A stretch of 64,000 nucleotides of DNA from Corinectria fuckeliana (lineage: Eukaryota > Ascomycota > Sordariomycetes > Hypocreales > Nectriaceae), in assembly GCA_019137255.1 (NCBI GenBank), contig WPDH01000100.1:372001-436000 (forward strand). The letters are read 5' to 3'. The notes beneath the pieces were generated by a model, which saw only the letters and a list, made by a program, of their open reading frames with translations, made no database searches and was not told where the DNA came from. Below are positions 1 through 12,186 of this stretch, one piece after another. The stretch's first letter is position 1. Each line of letters opens with the position of its first letter. The position numbers were made by a program, and so were the translations under genes.

Positions 1-1660
1 CCTCGGCTGTGTGCCAGCCTTGCTGAGAACCAGCGTCGCGAGCCGCTTATCAATCGTACACTTGGAGAGAGCGGCGGCCAAAGTGAAGCCACCGAGTAGC
101 AGCATGATGACGGGAGTCCACATGGCCGAAAAGATGGCCGAAGTGGTTTCCTTGGCACCCAGGCGTCTCTGGGGCTGTCCAGGAGTCTCGTCCCGGACAA
201 CTTGCAACACGACAGCAAGGAACGGAATCAATAAGGATGTCACGAATAGAGGAAGGGTCTGCAATAGTATTAGTCTCGAGACGATGCTGGACAGAACAAG
301 GTGCAGAACTCACCTCAGTAGCCCACAGCAAACTGACAAAGATGAGCATCGCTAGGCAGTTCTGCTGCTCAGGTTTCTCCATCAGGGGCGCAAGCAAGAG
401 GGCAAGAAAGACGCCAATGCACAAGACAAGGGTCCACAAGGATGAGCTGGCCAGCCATGGTGGCAGCGTGAAGCTTCCAAAGGGTGTAGGAATCCGCCTC
501 GTTGCTGGGGTCTTGGCCTCATCGCCCTGCAATCTCCTGGTCGCAATGGAGCGCTCCTGGCCCAGAAGCGACTGTCCCAGGCCAGCAGCCTCGGCCCTGC
601 GCTCGATGCCAATGAGGTCGCGCCAGACAGTGTTTCGCCCCCACACAACGTGCTCCCGGAGATGAGATCGCAGGTCCTTGCGGGCCAGTTCCTCATCGCC
701 GTCGGTGACAACCTCAGCGTATGCTTGTTCCATCTTCGAGATGTGCTCCTCGACAATGCGCTTGGTCTGGTCCTGGAAGGCGTAGGCCGAGTCGACATGG
801 GCTCGAATATAACTTGTCTTCAATTCCTTGTCCAGAATCTTGTCGAACTTCTTGAGGACCTTGCTGAACCCAGTGCGATTGAGCTGTATGTACGACTTGA
901 GCTCGCACAGCTGGACATAGAGGCTGATGATGCGCTTCTTGAGCATGATGCCTGACGAGAAGAGCCCCGAGGAGTACATCATAGCCTGGTCGCCGTATTC
1001 GTCTACCGTGGTGCTGTGTCTCCTGCCCGAACGGCCAAACTCGGTGGACGCACTCATATCGGACTGCAAGGGCTTGAGGTTGGGGGCCGTCTTCCTCCGA
1101 CCACTACTCCTGCGCCGAGTCAGACCGGTCGTCTCGTCTTCATCGCTGCCGCTATCGTCGTTGTCGGAGCTGTGGCTGTGTGGACTCCTGGAGCGACGGT
1201 CGTGAACATGGTGAGCGTCGGAGGCTAAGCGGCTGTCGTGAACACGCTGAGTTTCGGAGGAAGATAGGCGACGCAGGTAGTTTCGATCTTCGATGGCGGA
1301 TTCGTCACGAACGTCGGCGAGAAGTGAGGCAGCCTCGCCGAGGAGCTCCTTTTCCTTGTAGGCGTAGAAGGTGCCGATCTTCTCAAGCTCCTGATTGAGG
1401 GCGGCAGAAAAGACCTCCTCGGGACTCTCGTGACCGATCAGGGGCCTGGATTCAGCATCGCCGGTTCGGGCCTGATGGACGGACTTTTCGAGCTGGTAAA
1501 TACTAGTTGGAGAAATAGAAGTCAGTAACGTTGGTTGAAGTTTGGGGGTTGAGACGGAGCAAGGGAGGGCTACGCACAGCTTCTTGAGATTGCTGTAGGC
1601 AATGTAGTGACTGCTCCAGTCCGGAACAGCATTGAACTGAATGCTGTGGGAGAACTTCAT
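1..1660 (-). CDS. SPX-domain low-affinity phosphate transporter (Pho87/90/91 type), 5' part, runs off the window
   Basis: Exons as read on the minus strand are 1660-1578, 1502-314 and 258 to the window edge; introns 1577-1503 and 313-259 have GT/AG ends and restore frame. The protein begins MKFSHSIQFNAVPDW and continues through KKLIYQLEK, the canonical SPX start of the yeast Pho87/90/91 group, so I chose the ATG at 1660. A Ser/Asp-rich linker interrupts the SPX domain. The second SPX half carries the basic helix around KVLKKFDKI, expected to bind inositol pyrophosphates. Hydrophobic segments follow (WTLVLCIGVFLALLLAPL and later IPFLAVVLQVV and PVIMLLLGGFTLAAALSK), the start of the divalent-anion:Na+ symporter permease. 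Expected role is vacuolar or plasma-membrane phosphate transport regulated by SPX. The frame stays open about 130 codons upstream of 1660 but has no ATG before a TGA, so a longer N-terminus would need an upstream exon. The 3' half is outside the window. Confidence 0.87.
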
Positions 1661-3920
1661 ATCGTCCTGTTCCTCGAGCCACCGGCGCTTCTCGTCTCGT
1701 TTTGCCCGTCTCTGGGACTCGCGCTCGGCAGCTTCGCGGCTCGCCTGGATGGGAGGGTACTCGTCTAGCTCGTACTCGTCGTCGACGGCGCGGTGGCGAT
1801 GATCAGGGTGCGTGGTATGACTGGCAGTGTCGTGATGAGCCAACACGAGGTTGTCGTATAGGTCTCGCACAGCAACGGGAGTTACAATCCCTCCTCGCCC
1901 ACCAAGGCCTGTCGGGGATCGGGTCTGGTGGTGATGGCCGGGGCGGCTTGCAGCGGCTGGATTGGCGGCGGCGGCGTCAGGATCAAGGACGGCGCTGGGA
2001 ACTGAGGAGGAGGGATTCTCGAGGGGAGTCGAGGCGGGAATGTTGGCGACGGACAAGGCAAATAGGGCGAAGTGTCGTGTGCCTTGCGTCTTATCGCATC
2101 AAAGATTCAAGAGCGGAGTCTGGCGTGGAAACGAGAGCGCACGAACGGCATCTAGTGTACGAAGTAGTGTGATCGGTGGGAGAGCCAAAGCCAGAGAAGA
2201 AAAACTTTCAATGATCCGCTCCGCCCCGTCTTGCTCCGTTGCGCTTCCGTCTCGTTCGTTGGATTAACTTAATGTTCGTGGACGTCTGTCTGGATCGGGG
2301 GGAGGATGAGATGGTGTGCAGCGAAGACGGCGCGCCACAGCCAAGCCTTCCGGGTGGGGATTGGCTGTTTTGGGCTTGCAAGGCCCGTCCTGCAGGCTAC
2401 TAAGGTGCCGGTAGTCTACTAAGGTAGTAGGCCTAGGCAGGCTACCTTGACCGTTACGATGATGGATTGGGGGCGCGTCCAGCGTGGGGGGGAGGGTCAC
2501 CAGGCACAGACGAGTGTGCTGGAGAGGGAGCGTGTAATTATTCACAGATAGAAGCCGACGCGAAAGATGGACAAGAGGCAGGAGTGTTGGCCCTGTATTC
2601 GTACATGTACGATACGACCACGTAGCTGCTCTGCACCTCAAGTTTCTAAGGGGTGCCAAGGTGCGTACTCGTGCCCAGCCCGTGTAGTTACATAATGTGA
2701 AGCCCGTACTAGAACCACTAAAAGTTACAGGTAGCAGGGCTGAGCTGGCTCTGTTAGTCCAATTTGACACAGCTTGTTCCATCCATGCATCACACGTAGA
2801 TAAATGGACTGTAAGGTAGATACAGCAAGGCGCACACGGCAGAAGAAAAGAAGCCATGATAGGCACATACTTGGCGGCAGGCAGTTCTCATGATCGAGAT
2901 TGAAGCCCGAAAGACTGGGTTGCAACTGGGCTGATGCCCTGGTTGCGTGGCACCGTGGGTACGGTATTCGGCTACACCACCTTGACACCTCTACGAGTGG
3001 AGGCAACCGACCACTCACCCGTCGCCCTGAGGACACTCCTCAAACTCACGACATCTCATAGGCCGAAGCTCTAGTTGCTAGATCGCCTGCAGAAGAGAGA
3101 CATCAGACCTGCAGACGCCCACAGATTGCCTCCTCACGTTTTAAGCCTGCTGACCGGTCTGTCTGTCTGATGGTACCCTACTTTACGGACTAGCAACGAA
3201 CTGGACTCTGTTGTTTACATGATCTCGTAGTCATCATCAGAAAATTCTCTACCATCCATGATATCACCCACACAACCCTATGTATAAAAGCGGCAAAGTC
3301 TCATAAGCCCGCTGGGATAACACCTTGCCTGTCCAACGGCTCGCTAGTGACGCCTAGACTTACAAATGCACGCTGTAAGTGAACTGCCTCGTTTCAATAC
3401 AGAGTCGCTCCCAGAACAATTGTGTCGAAATCTATGCGTCTTAATCAATATACGTGAATCTCTTCATTGGAGACCAAATACATCAATGGGAAAAAAAAAC
3501 CTCGTACCAGATGCTATGGATGAGAAGCTGCAAAGGTGATTGATGCATTCGCATTTACACAGTATGTCACTCTTATGTCAGCCAGGAGCTTAATTCTCGT
3601 CGTCAATATTTCAGGTCTTTATGCGTTCAAACGAGGTGTCAGTACTTAACGGTGCGATTGAAGTTTGGAGCACAGCAGCCCTGGAATCAACCATCCCATT
3701 CCAGTCTACGGATTACACCAGTTGAACATATTGCCTTTAGTCTTATCGAACTTTTTCTCCTTGCCTCTTCGGGAGACGCTCCTTTATTGTAAGCTAACAC
3801 TACTACTTCTATCTCTCTCCATCAACTAACATGTACTCTATCTCGAGGAACCTGTACATGTCTCCTTTCGCCGTGTCTGTTATTTAGTTCTCCGGAGTCC
3901 TCTTTCCCTACATAATGACC
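1661..3920. other. intergenic, no supported gene
   Basis: This is the promoter side of the SPX transporter and the downstream side of the ABC pseudogene. Around 2400-2450 there is a CTACTAAGGTAGTAGG-type palindromic stretch of the kind scattered in fungal intergenic DNA. Open frames here (for example 2264-2866 minus) lack coding character. The 3180-3850 part looks AT-rich. I see no tRNA or repeat array. Confidence 0.6.
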
Positions 3921-6900
3921 TCAATTGCCGAGCATCTGCTGAAGAGAAGTAACCCTGTACGACTCGCTCCTCTCCACTAACTCCTCATGCTGTCTTCTCT
4001 AACACCTTTCCAGCCTCAACCACGAAGATGACATCAGCCTTGCGCACTAGTGCTCGCGCGATCGCAAGTCGTTGTCGCTATCCTCCCGATAAGCATGACC
4101 GTTGCGTCCGCATTCTGTATCGTAGCCGTTCTGGAGTCCCATGATCGTGTCGTGAATATTAGCCAGTTGGCAGGCCTCTTTGATCTCCTTGTCCGTCGCT
4201 TCATGGCCATGGGTTGAGCCCAACTCCACGTTGAACCGGACTATATCGTCAAAGAGAGCGCAAATCTGCGGCACAACCGCAATGTCGATGCGGAGCTCAG
4301 GATCTGAATGTGGCGTTGAGTTGGGTACGAGAAAGCCACATCCTTGAAGGTGACCGTAGCGCCCTTGCCGCCGTTGCTCTTTGGCGCCGCCTCCGCAGTG
4401 GCTTCAATGTCCATCTCCTTATGCTCGGTCGCTAGCACAACCTCCCTCTTCTTAGCCTAGCCTTGAAACTTGGAAGAGCCTATATCGATCAAGCTTAGAA
4501 TCCTAGAGGCTGCTGCTCTCGCTCGGGACACTTATGGCGCGAGACTTAGCATCTGGCCCCACAACTGGGCACCGACAAGCATGCATAGAAGAATAATGAA
4601 GGAAGAACTTCGTTTACGTGGCCTGGCCCTTGGTGGTTTACATTGATCTCAATTAGTATGAGAATGCGTAGATCAGGTTCCCACAGCTTTTGGCGATGGA
4701 AAGCCAGAAGTTGGCGTAGGCGGGCGCGCTCAGAGCTCGGCTGTATGATAACATAACCTCCTCCTTAACGAAGAACGACGAAATGGTCTTGACAGAGTTT
4801 ACAGCCTCCACTGAGATTCCGACTGCCTCAGAGAAGGCGCCAGCATGTCGTCGCTCAAACTGTGAGAGCGAGCGCACTTGCACGATTCCGGAGCTAAGAA
4901 GGATAGGCACGACAACCAAACAGACAAGAGCAATTCTGCAAGCAATAATGTGAGACAGATTTATCGCGATGAGGAAGTTGACGACAATGTAAAAGACAGT
5001 GCTGACGATGGAGCCGCTGAAACCGCCCACGGCTGCAGCATCCGTGCTGAACACCGACAGCAGGGCGGGTGGAGTTCGGCCCTCCGACTGATTCCAGTCT
5101 AGATCCTGCTTGTAAAGGAAACAGAAGCATAGAACGCGGATCTCGTAAAGCAGTCTATCAGCGATGGTGCCGAATTAAACTAGCTTATTGTGTTGGCGAG
5201 AAGCTCTGCGCAATAAACCAGGAGCCGCATGCCTCCAAAGAAGTTGCCAGCCTTGTTGATTTCTTTTGTGAGATTGCACGGGCTGATCTTGCCAATCGTG
5301 TTTCCGAAGATGAGACCAGCCGAGGAGAATGCCAAGCCGACAATGATAGCAGCCAACAGAGAGACAGTGATTATGAGTAGGTAGGATCTAGCTGTGCCAG
5401 AAAGACTCTCGATGACCGTCCCTGGGGATTTATTAGAGTCATAGGCGGCGTCTTCCTCTACATAGTAGTTTGAGCTCATCAACTTTGGCTCCATCCTGCT
5501 TGGCCTCGAGCATCCCCTGAATGCCAGTTTTAGCGATCATGGCATTCTCCTAACCGATGGAATCTTTTGGCGTTAGAATGGTGTCATCCTTCACCGTGCT
5601 TGTCATAGATCTAGCGCCTGATGTGTCCACCGCTCGGAGGCGCACCATTGCGGCGTACGAGCCACCTAGGGTGATCACCTCGGAATGAGTTCACTGCTCA
5701 ACAATCTCAACATGATTCATGACGATAATATCGTCGACGTTCTGGATGGTGGACAAGCGATGGGCTCCGATGATGGTTCGGCTCTTGGCAATCGATTTAA
5801 TGGCTGCGGTGTGAGAGATGCAGTCACCTCGTCCAAGATAAAATCTTAGGATCCCTAATCAACACTCGGGCGAGGGCAATTTGCTGCCTTTGTCCACCAC
5901 TCACCAGCTTTCCACCAGAGCCGACCTTAGCCACGAGTCCATACTCACGCTTGTTGACAAAGCTATATGCAATCGGCAAGGCAATAGCCTCATCGACCAT
6001 TTTAATAAGCCTACCATATCTCGGCCATAGCTTTGGACAACAGCGTTTATATACTGGCCATTCGAACCTGTGCCGCAAGTTAGGAAAGACTAGGTCCAAG
6101 GATGGTAGCTTAGAATCGGTGATTATCTGGCCGAGGCGAGTTGAGAATATCAAGGGTAATATTCTCGACAATTGAACAATCCAAGAGATGACTCCTGCTG
6201 CACGACTCATATGGCCCCTCAAACTCCTGATATGGAGATTCTTGACGTCGTGGCTATCCAGCCGGAAATTTAAAGGAAACACTCTTCAGGACGCAGTAAT
6301 TGGGTCGCGGGACGTATGCAAACGACACGTCCTTAGACACAACCGTTCCCTCTACCGCTGAAATCCTTTGGCCCTTTTCAGAGCTGGCATTGGTGAGAAC
6401 AGGGCAGTTCATATCCTCGCGGGGTTTCTGGAAGGATCCAGCTGCGGCACCTATGAGAGGAAGCAGTGGTGCACTACCGCCAAGAATGACACAGGCTATA
6501 AGCGATGTTAGTAATTACAAATCACGGGAAGACACGGGTTGTCTACAATCAACCAGTATAAGAATGATCATATGGATATCACCGACAGTGACGCCTTTAA
6601 CATCGTTATCTATACCATTAGCCATCTGCTTGCTGCCTTGTCAGATGGAGAGCGCAAGGCCGAGTAGGCAATGAAGTACAGCATGCCGGCCTGCACCGCA
6701 GCGACAAAGGCCTTCTTAATGCCCTCCTTCTTAGCTCCATTCATCGTGAGAAGCAAAAATGGCCTCAAGCGAGGGCCAGCCCCAAAGGCTTGAGACGGGG
6801 ATGTTTGACAAGACTTCCGATGTCATGGAGGAGGCCGACAATCTTGTCCGACATATGCTCGTGAACTTTGTAGTAAAGAAACTCCCAACTACAGCAAGGA

Positions 6901-7878
6901 TCAAGAAAGCCGAGATGAGGGAGATGAGCATGGCGGCAAGCTTCATGTTTTTATGAGGGTACGACATAAGCTGTGATGAAGAAGGAGGTGCATGCTATAC
7001 AGATGCTTACCTTTTCTGTTGTGCCCGTCTGGATTGCTTGGATATTGGCATTGGGATGATATCTCACTGACCTGGCGCTTGTTGAAGAAGGCAGCATCCT
7101 GCAGAAGTACCTTCATTAGATGGCGATCGCAGACACAGGTTTCTAGACGACGGCTGAAGATGGACCAATAAAGTATGCAGATATAGAGGACGGAACTGGC
7201 GATGGCGATGTACACGAGCATCAAGGCCTTTTAGTTGATGCTGTCCTGGATCTCTCTGGGAGTCTGGGATGATACTGGCTCGCCGTCGACACAGGAAGCG
7301 TCGTTGAGATCGTTGACGGGCTGACCAAGACTGATACCCATGAGCGAGAAGGACGCATCCCTGGAGCAAGTGATGATGGTGCCCCCGGTGAGGAGCAGAT
7401 CTACCAAGGGCTTCGGATTGGCATAGACGAGTGGCTAGAAGTAGGTGAAGACAGAGCCCTACAATAACAGAACGTGTTAGCAGTTAAACAAGATGCTTGT
7501 TGGCAGGCTGCAGGATCCCATATCATCCTTCATACTCTTCACAACCTTTTTTTCCTTGACTGATCTTGACCTTGGGATTTTCTTCGTCATTTGCATAGGA
7601 GTTTGACAATGGTGATGTTGAAGACGAGGACTGTCGCACCAGTTGCGATGTGGCGTCCTTTGAAGCTTCAGCATCATCGATGGTCTCGTCAACGTCATTG
7701 ACGGCATCCTCGGTCTTGATCGGCGCCTCGCTGATAATGTCTTGGGGGGGGTTCAACAGTCTCTTGAACAGTCTGACCTTTGGCATGTTGTTGAAGCCTA
7801 CTACAGCCACACTACCAGAACAATTGTTGTAAGCATTCTCGGTAGTGTCATGGCCTTCAGTTCTCGATCTTCAGCCAT
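3921..7878 (-). pseudogene. decayed full-size ABC-B (MDR/P-glycoprotein type) transporter
   Basis: Fragments in correct order on the minus strand rebuild an ABC-B exporter but lie in different frames with stops. A possible start ATG is at 7878 (MAEDRELKAM, with a stop after about 20 codons). TMD1 pieces lie at 7220-6980 (RRLETCVCDRHLMKVLLQDAAFF) and 6960-6740 (KLAAMLISLISAFLILAVVG, later ASEVLSNI-like). NBD1 has KLVSGGQRQQIALARVL near 5900-5840, a broken Walker B (PKILSWTR), then an H-loop-like GAHRLSTIQNVDDIIVM near 5780-5720. TMD2 pieces lie at 5490-5180 and 5050-4650. NBD2 starts at 4370-4330 (VTFKDVAFSYPTQ) but Walker A is missing before the Q-loop segment ALFDDIVRFNVELG (4275-4210). A further deletion joins IARALVR to KADVIFV near 4030, and the C-terminus ends ESYRVTSLQQML with TGA at 3921. 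Two catalytic motifs are lost, so a functional pump is excluded. The substrate is unknown. Confidence 0.85.
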
Positions 7879-8642
7879 ATTCGCACGTCTCGCTAGTAAG
7901 TGCGAGAAGAGGCGAAATCTACGACGGCCAGTACATGAACTCGGGAGAGGAGGAACAAAGTCACAGGAAGAGGAATACGGGGCAGAAGATGCCAGGATGA
8001 GGAAAAAGAATATCGACGGCGAAGTGTAGATTGGTCCCTTGATTCTATCTTAACGTCAGCGAATACTACAGTATTATGATGTCTCCTTTTTGGCAAGACT
8101 GCACGGAGATGGAGCGGTCGTCAACCCAAGCATAATGGCTCGCGACGAGATGTTGGGACTTTCCACTAGAGAAGGGCTACAGCGGAGGCTATGCGACATT
8201 TTTCCTGAGATCGTACTTCTATCAATCAAACCGTCTCGTCGGTCTGGGGGACATCCTGATTTAGTATGGCGGGGTCCATGCCAAGGCTGACAGCCTTGTA
8301 GGGACGGAGGACGGCGTGAAGTTGTGAGGCCCCTCGTCTTTGTAATGGTGGACTTGGTGATGATCCTGGTGGTGATCCTGGTGGTGGTGCTTTGTCAGCC
8401 GCTGTGATGCTTCATCGTGGTGAGGTCTCGCCAAAGTGCCTCCGATGTTTCTGACTCATGCACGTGCTAACCTACTGGCTACAGCAACGCCCCCCCCCCT
8501 AAACAAGGGTTCAAGCCAGCTGGACGGGCCTTGATGAATCCATTTGCACCAAGCCCAGTTTGCCAGGGGTGTTTGGAACGGCCGAAGACCGGTAGGGCCC
8601 TGCGCTGCACAGGGATTGGCCCGTTGGAGGGCAGATATTCGG

Positions 8643-8651
8643 ATCAGATAA
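8643..8651 (+). promoter_or_regulatory. SreA-type iron GATA site, ATCAGATAA
   Basis: Perfect match to ATCWGATAA, the site bound by fungal iron-responsive GATA repressors (SreA/SRE/Urbs1 family). It lies about 1.1 kb upstream of the oxidoreductase ATG. Function is inferred from the word and from the siderophore neighbourhood. Confidence 0.45.
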
Positions 8652-9253
8652 TTATTTGTCGGCGCAAATCAATTAGCCAACGCTTCATTCTTTTGTCGGC
8701 CACGGTCATGACACCGCGGGCCCACGACGGCGACCAGAATTATGAAAGACTTCATTGGGTCGGGTCTCATGAGTTGAACTGTTTGTAAAGGCTCAAGGGG
8801 ACTCGTTCCAAGAGTATTTATCGAGGTCGCTCACAAAAAGAACACTGTCGGTCGAGTCATGTTACCGCTTGGAAAACATAAGAGGCAGATTGTTTCGACA
8901 TGGAAAATAGCTCACCCAAAGTCGCTACGGACTCACTAATTTGCTCTTTTCTTTTGTTCCTCTGGTGACAGGGGGGGCGTGTGGCTCCTATTTCCATTGT
9001 ATTTGTACGAAGTAGATAGACCTCTCCACAGCGGCATCTTGAAGAGAAGCTGGAAAGTACAATCTTGCACGCCATGTGCGCGCATCCTTGCGATCAGGCC
9101 AGGTGGAAGACGCACATCCGGGTGGGTAGGTACAGTAGTCTGTCTACATGTCTTTTTCAGGGCCCATCGTCATCTTGTTACTATACTACGTAGTACGAAT
9201 ACGCACTGGATGCTAATTAAGGTGTGTGAGTGGGACCCCCGTTGCAGAGACGG

Positions 9254-9262
9254 ATCTGATAA
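9254..9262 (+). promoter_or_regulatory. SreA-type iron GATA site, ATCTGATAA
   Basis: Perfect ATCWGATAA word 479 bp upstream of the ATG at 9741, a normal promoter distance. With the copy at 8643 it suggests that the oxidoreductase is repressed in iron-replete conditions, as siderophore genes are. Confidence 0.55.
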
Positions 9263-9740
9263 CTTCGACTCCACATTTTCTTCCCCGTCATCGCCGTCAG
9301 CTCCGTCAACGCCGGGCACAGACAATGGGGTCTGCTCCACGGAGGCCACTCCTCACTGCTGTTTGGTCGCTTTTGATCCCGATGTCGAAGCTCTGGCTGT
9401 TTTTTTCTTCTTGCGTCTTTGAGGCGGTGCTGCCTTTGGAGGTACCCAGGCGCTGCCATTCTCTCTTAGATCCGATTTCCGGGCCGCTATCTCGGTCCGC
9501 CGAGCGAAAGCCTTCTCTACGTCTGCGTCTGCGTCTGCGTCACAAGCTCGTCTCTGGGCGCCTCATTCTCCCGGTCCTATATATTCCCGCGGCTGCGACT
9601 TTCGACGCTTTACGTGCCTGCTTCCTCCTCGAACTGAAAAGCGAAAGCCAACCCCATCCCGCACCCCGATCCCAATGCAAACCTCGTCCCATCCTTCTCC
9701 GTCTCTTTCCTACCAAGGAACAGCCTAGTTTCACCAGCTC

Positions 9741-11467
9741 ATGTTCACCCGTCGAGCCGTTCCCAGACTCTCGGAACTGGTCAGATCCCCCCACGCCGTT
9801 GCATCTCCTCACACCACGCGCGCCTTCTCCTGTCGTGCCTGGATCTCATCTTCCACCCCCTCCCCGATCCCGATCCCCATCACATCGTCACTTCTTCGGC
9901 GAGCAACTTCCATCCCCACAGCCTCGACCACCCAACCTGCATCCTCGTATCGTTCCATCTCCAAGCTAGCCTCCAACGCCACCAAGATGGGCTCACTCCC
10001 TGAAGCATCCCACGCCGTCCGCCTCCTGATCGCTGGCGGCAGTTATGCTGGCCTGGCCTCCGCTGTCAATTTGTTTGATCTTAGCCGGGGTATTGCGCCC
10101 CGACAGAGCGATGATCCCTTCACCCCTCACCCGGATCTGCCGACCTTTGACGTTGAGATTACCATTGTCGACGAGCGTGACGGTTACTGTAAGTCTCACA
10201 AGGCCCGTCTCAAGGACATCGTCTTTAAAGGATCATCGCGCTTAACATGCTGTCATAGATCACCTGATCGGCTCTCCCATGGCATTTGCTGACTCCGAAT
10301 ATGCCAAGAAGAACTGGGTCAAGTTTTCAGACATCAAGGCCCTGCAATTCCCCAGCTTCAAGATTATTCACGGCTCAGTGAGCAGCGTTGATCCCGCTGC
10401 CAAAACGGCCATCATCTCAGACCACAACACCAAGGAGCACAACACCCAGCAATACGACTACTTCGTTGCGGCGTCTGGCCTGCGACGTGTCTGGCCCGTG
10501 GTGCCCCAGGCCAAGACCCGTAAGACCTATCTCCTCGAGGCCGAGCAGCAGATCTCCAACGTTGAGAACGCCAAGCACGGCGTTGTCGTTGTCGGTGGTG
10601 GTGCTGTCGGCATTGAGATGGCCGCCGAGCTCAAGATGGTCAAGCCCCACGTCAAGGTGACTCTGGTTCACTCCCGAGACAGGCTGCTTTCTTCTGAGGG
10701 CCTGCCCAACGATGTTGCAGACCGCGCCCTCGAGCTGCTCAAGGCCGGTGGTGTCGAGGTTCGCATGAACCACCGCTTGGCCACCGCGAATAAGCTGGAG
10801 ACCGCCGACGGCAACACCAAGCAGGAGATCGAATTCACCAACGGCCACAAGATGTTCGCCAGCGAGGTAGTCATGGCTGTGTCCAGGCCCACTCGCAGCA
10901 GCAACTACCTACCGGAATCCGCCGTTGACGAAGAGGGTTACGTCAAGATCAAGAACACGTAAGTCCCTTAAGCCCAAGTCCACTTATATGAGAGCATCAT
11001 CTAACCTTCCCAAAAGCCTGCAATTCGAGCCCGGTACTCCCAACGCCGAGCACCACTTTGCTGCCGGCGACGTGGTCAAGTGGTCCGGCATCAAGCGCTG
11101 CGGCGCCGCCATGCACCAGGGCCAATACGTGGCCGAGAACATTCACCAGTCTATTGTCAGCCACCGTACCGGCCAAGCTCCCAGTTTAAAGACTATCAAC
11201 CCGGTACCTCCCATGATCGGCTTGGCCGTGGGTAAGCAGGCCGTCGCATACAGCCCTGATCAAGGCACTATTTACGGCGAGGACGTCGCTCACGCCTACT
11301 TCCGGGGCGACCTTGGATGGACCAGTAAGTGTTTTGGATGCTCTCTCGACAACAATTTTGAACAGACATTGATTAGTTGCGCAGTTTGCTGGGACTACAT
11401 GCAGCTTGGTGGGCCCAAGGTTGAGGCCAAGGCTGAGGCTCAGTTGGAGGCTAAGTCTGAATTGTGA
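9741..11467 (+). CDS. AMID/AIF-like FAD- and NAD(P)H-binding oxidoreductase
   Basis: Four exons: 9741-10188, 10259-10958, 11017-11324 and 11385-11467; all three introns have GT..AG ends and the phases agree. The domain order is that of pyridine-nucleotide disulfide oxidoreductases of the AIF/AMID/Ndi1 superfamily: an N-terminal FAD Rossmann motif LLIAGGSYAGLASA, an NAD(P)H Rossmann motif VVVVGGGAVGIEMAAEL, and a C-terminal FAD motif HHFAAGDVVKWSG. The first ATG (9741) gives an Arg/Ser-rich, acid-poor leader (MFTRRAVPRLSELVR) that could be a mitochondrial presequence. An internal ATG at 9987 (MGSLPEAS) would give the cytosolic AMID-like form. The tail GPKVEAKAEAQLEAKSEL is Ala/Glu/Lys rich. 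It lies next to the siderophore genes and has two iron-type GATA sites upstream, so an iron-linked reductase role is possible. The substrate cannot be read from the sequence. Confidence 0.88.
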
Positions 11468-12186
11468 AGAGCCTTTTGCTCCAGGGAATGGCGTTCGGGA
11501 TTTGGTAACTAATCGGTACTTGTTCCGTCAACGAGGTGAAAACAAATCATTATAGACTTGATGTATCTCGTCTAGTTATAGAGACCCCTCCTATGAGTTG
11601 GACAGCTCTCGAATTAAACGAAAAGGATCACCCAAAACCAAGATGAATCGATTTACATGACATGAATTCTTCGCTGTCGGTATATGGTGCATTTGCTTCT
11701 AGGAGCTGGCGGTACCATGGCATAAGAAGCCACCACTGGCAACGAGACAAAGAACTTTAGGACCTACCCTGAATGATACTAGAATTGTACCTGCTATTAA
11801 AATTGTAACAATAATATGTTCGACTCTCTACCATCTCAATTCAAATTCTCATAGTAATCAAGCGCCTTAGAAAATCATTTACAGGCGATCGTCTCCATTT
11901 AAAAGGGACCTCGATATCCGACCAAACTAATTTAGGGCGTTTTAAGTATCATCTCCAATTGAACTCTAGTTCCATCACCTTATTGCTTTTTACATACTAG
12001 GGTACTTCGAGAATAGGAGCGTGATCACTAGAATAAAAATGATATTAATTATCAGTACAGAGTGTAAGAGTTGTATATAAGTTTGGTTTTTTCTTTCAGC
12101 GTCAAAGTCTTGTTCTTTTATTCGTCCGGCGCGTGGGCGACATTATGCCAGACTTCGGTTTAATCACCGAGATGTTAATGCCGAGC
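11468..12186. other. convergent intergenic, AT-rich
   Basis: The 3' flanks of the oxidoreductase (+) and the MFS transporter (-) meet here. It looks AT-rich (for example 11780-12110), has no open frame of note, and presumably holds both polyadenylation regions. Confidence 0.6.

Larger units (their letters stand above)
7879..9740. other. intergenic upstream of the AMID-like oxidoreductase
   Basis: Non-coding stretch with no convincing gene. A short C-run sits at 8490-8500. It contains two perfect ATCWGATAA words (8643 and 9254, listed separately). The pyrimidine-rich stretch from about 9270 to 9740 looks like the promoter and 5' UTR of the gene starting at 9741. Confidence 0.6.

Noticed and set aside
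2264..2866. 200-codon open frame on the minus strand
   Set aside because: No ordered domain pattern, Cys/Leu/Thr/Pro-biased composition, and no intron joining it to anything.
8500..8530. GGTTCAAGCC resembling a tRNA B box
   Set aside because: No matching A box or cloverleaf arms at the right distance, so no tRNA is called. I saw no other credible tRNA in the window.
10417..10848. 143-codon antisense open frame within the oxidoreductase gene
   Set aside because: Shadow of a GC-rich coding exon on the other strand.
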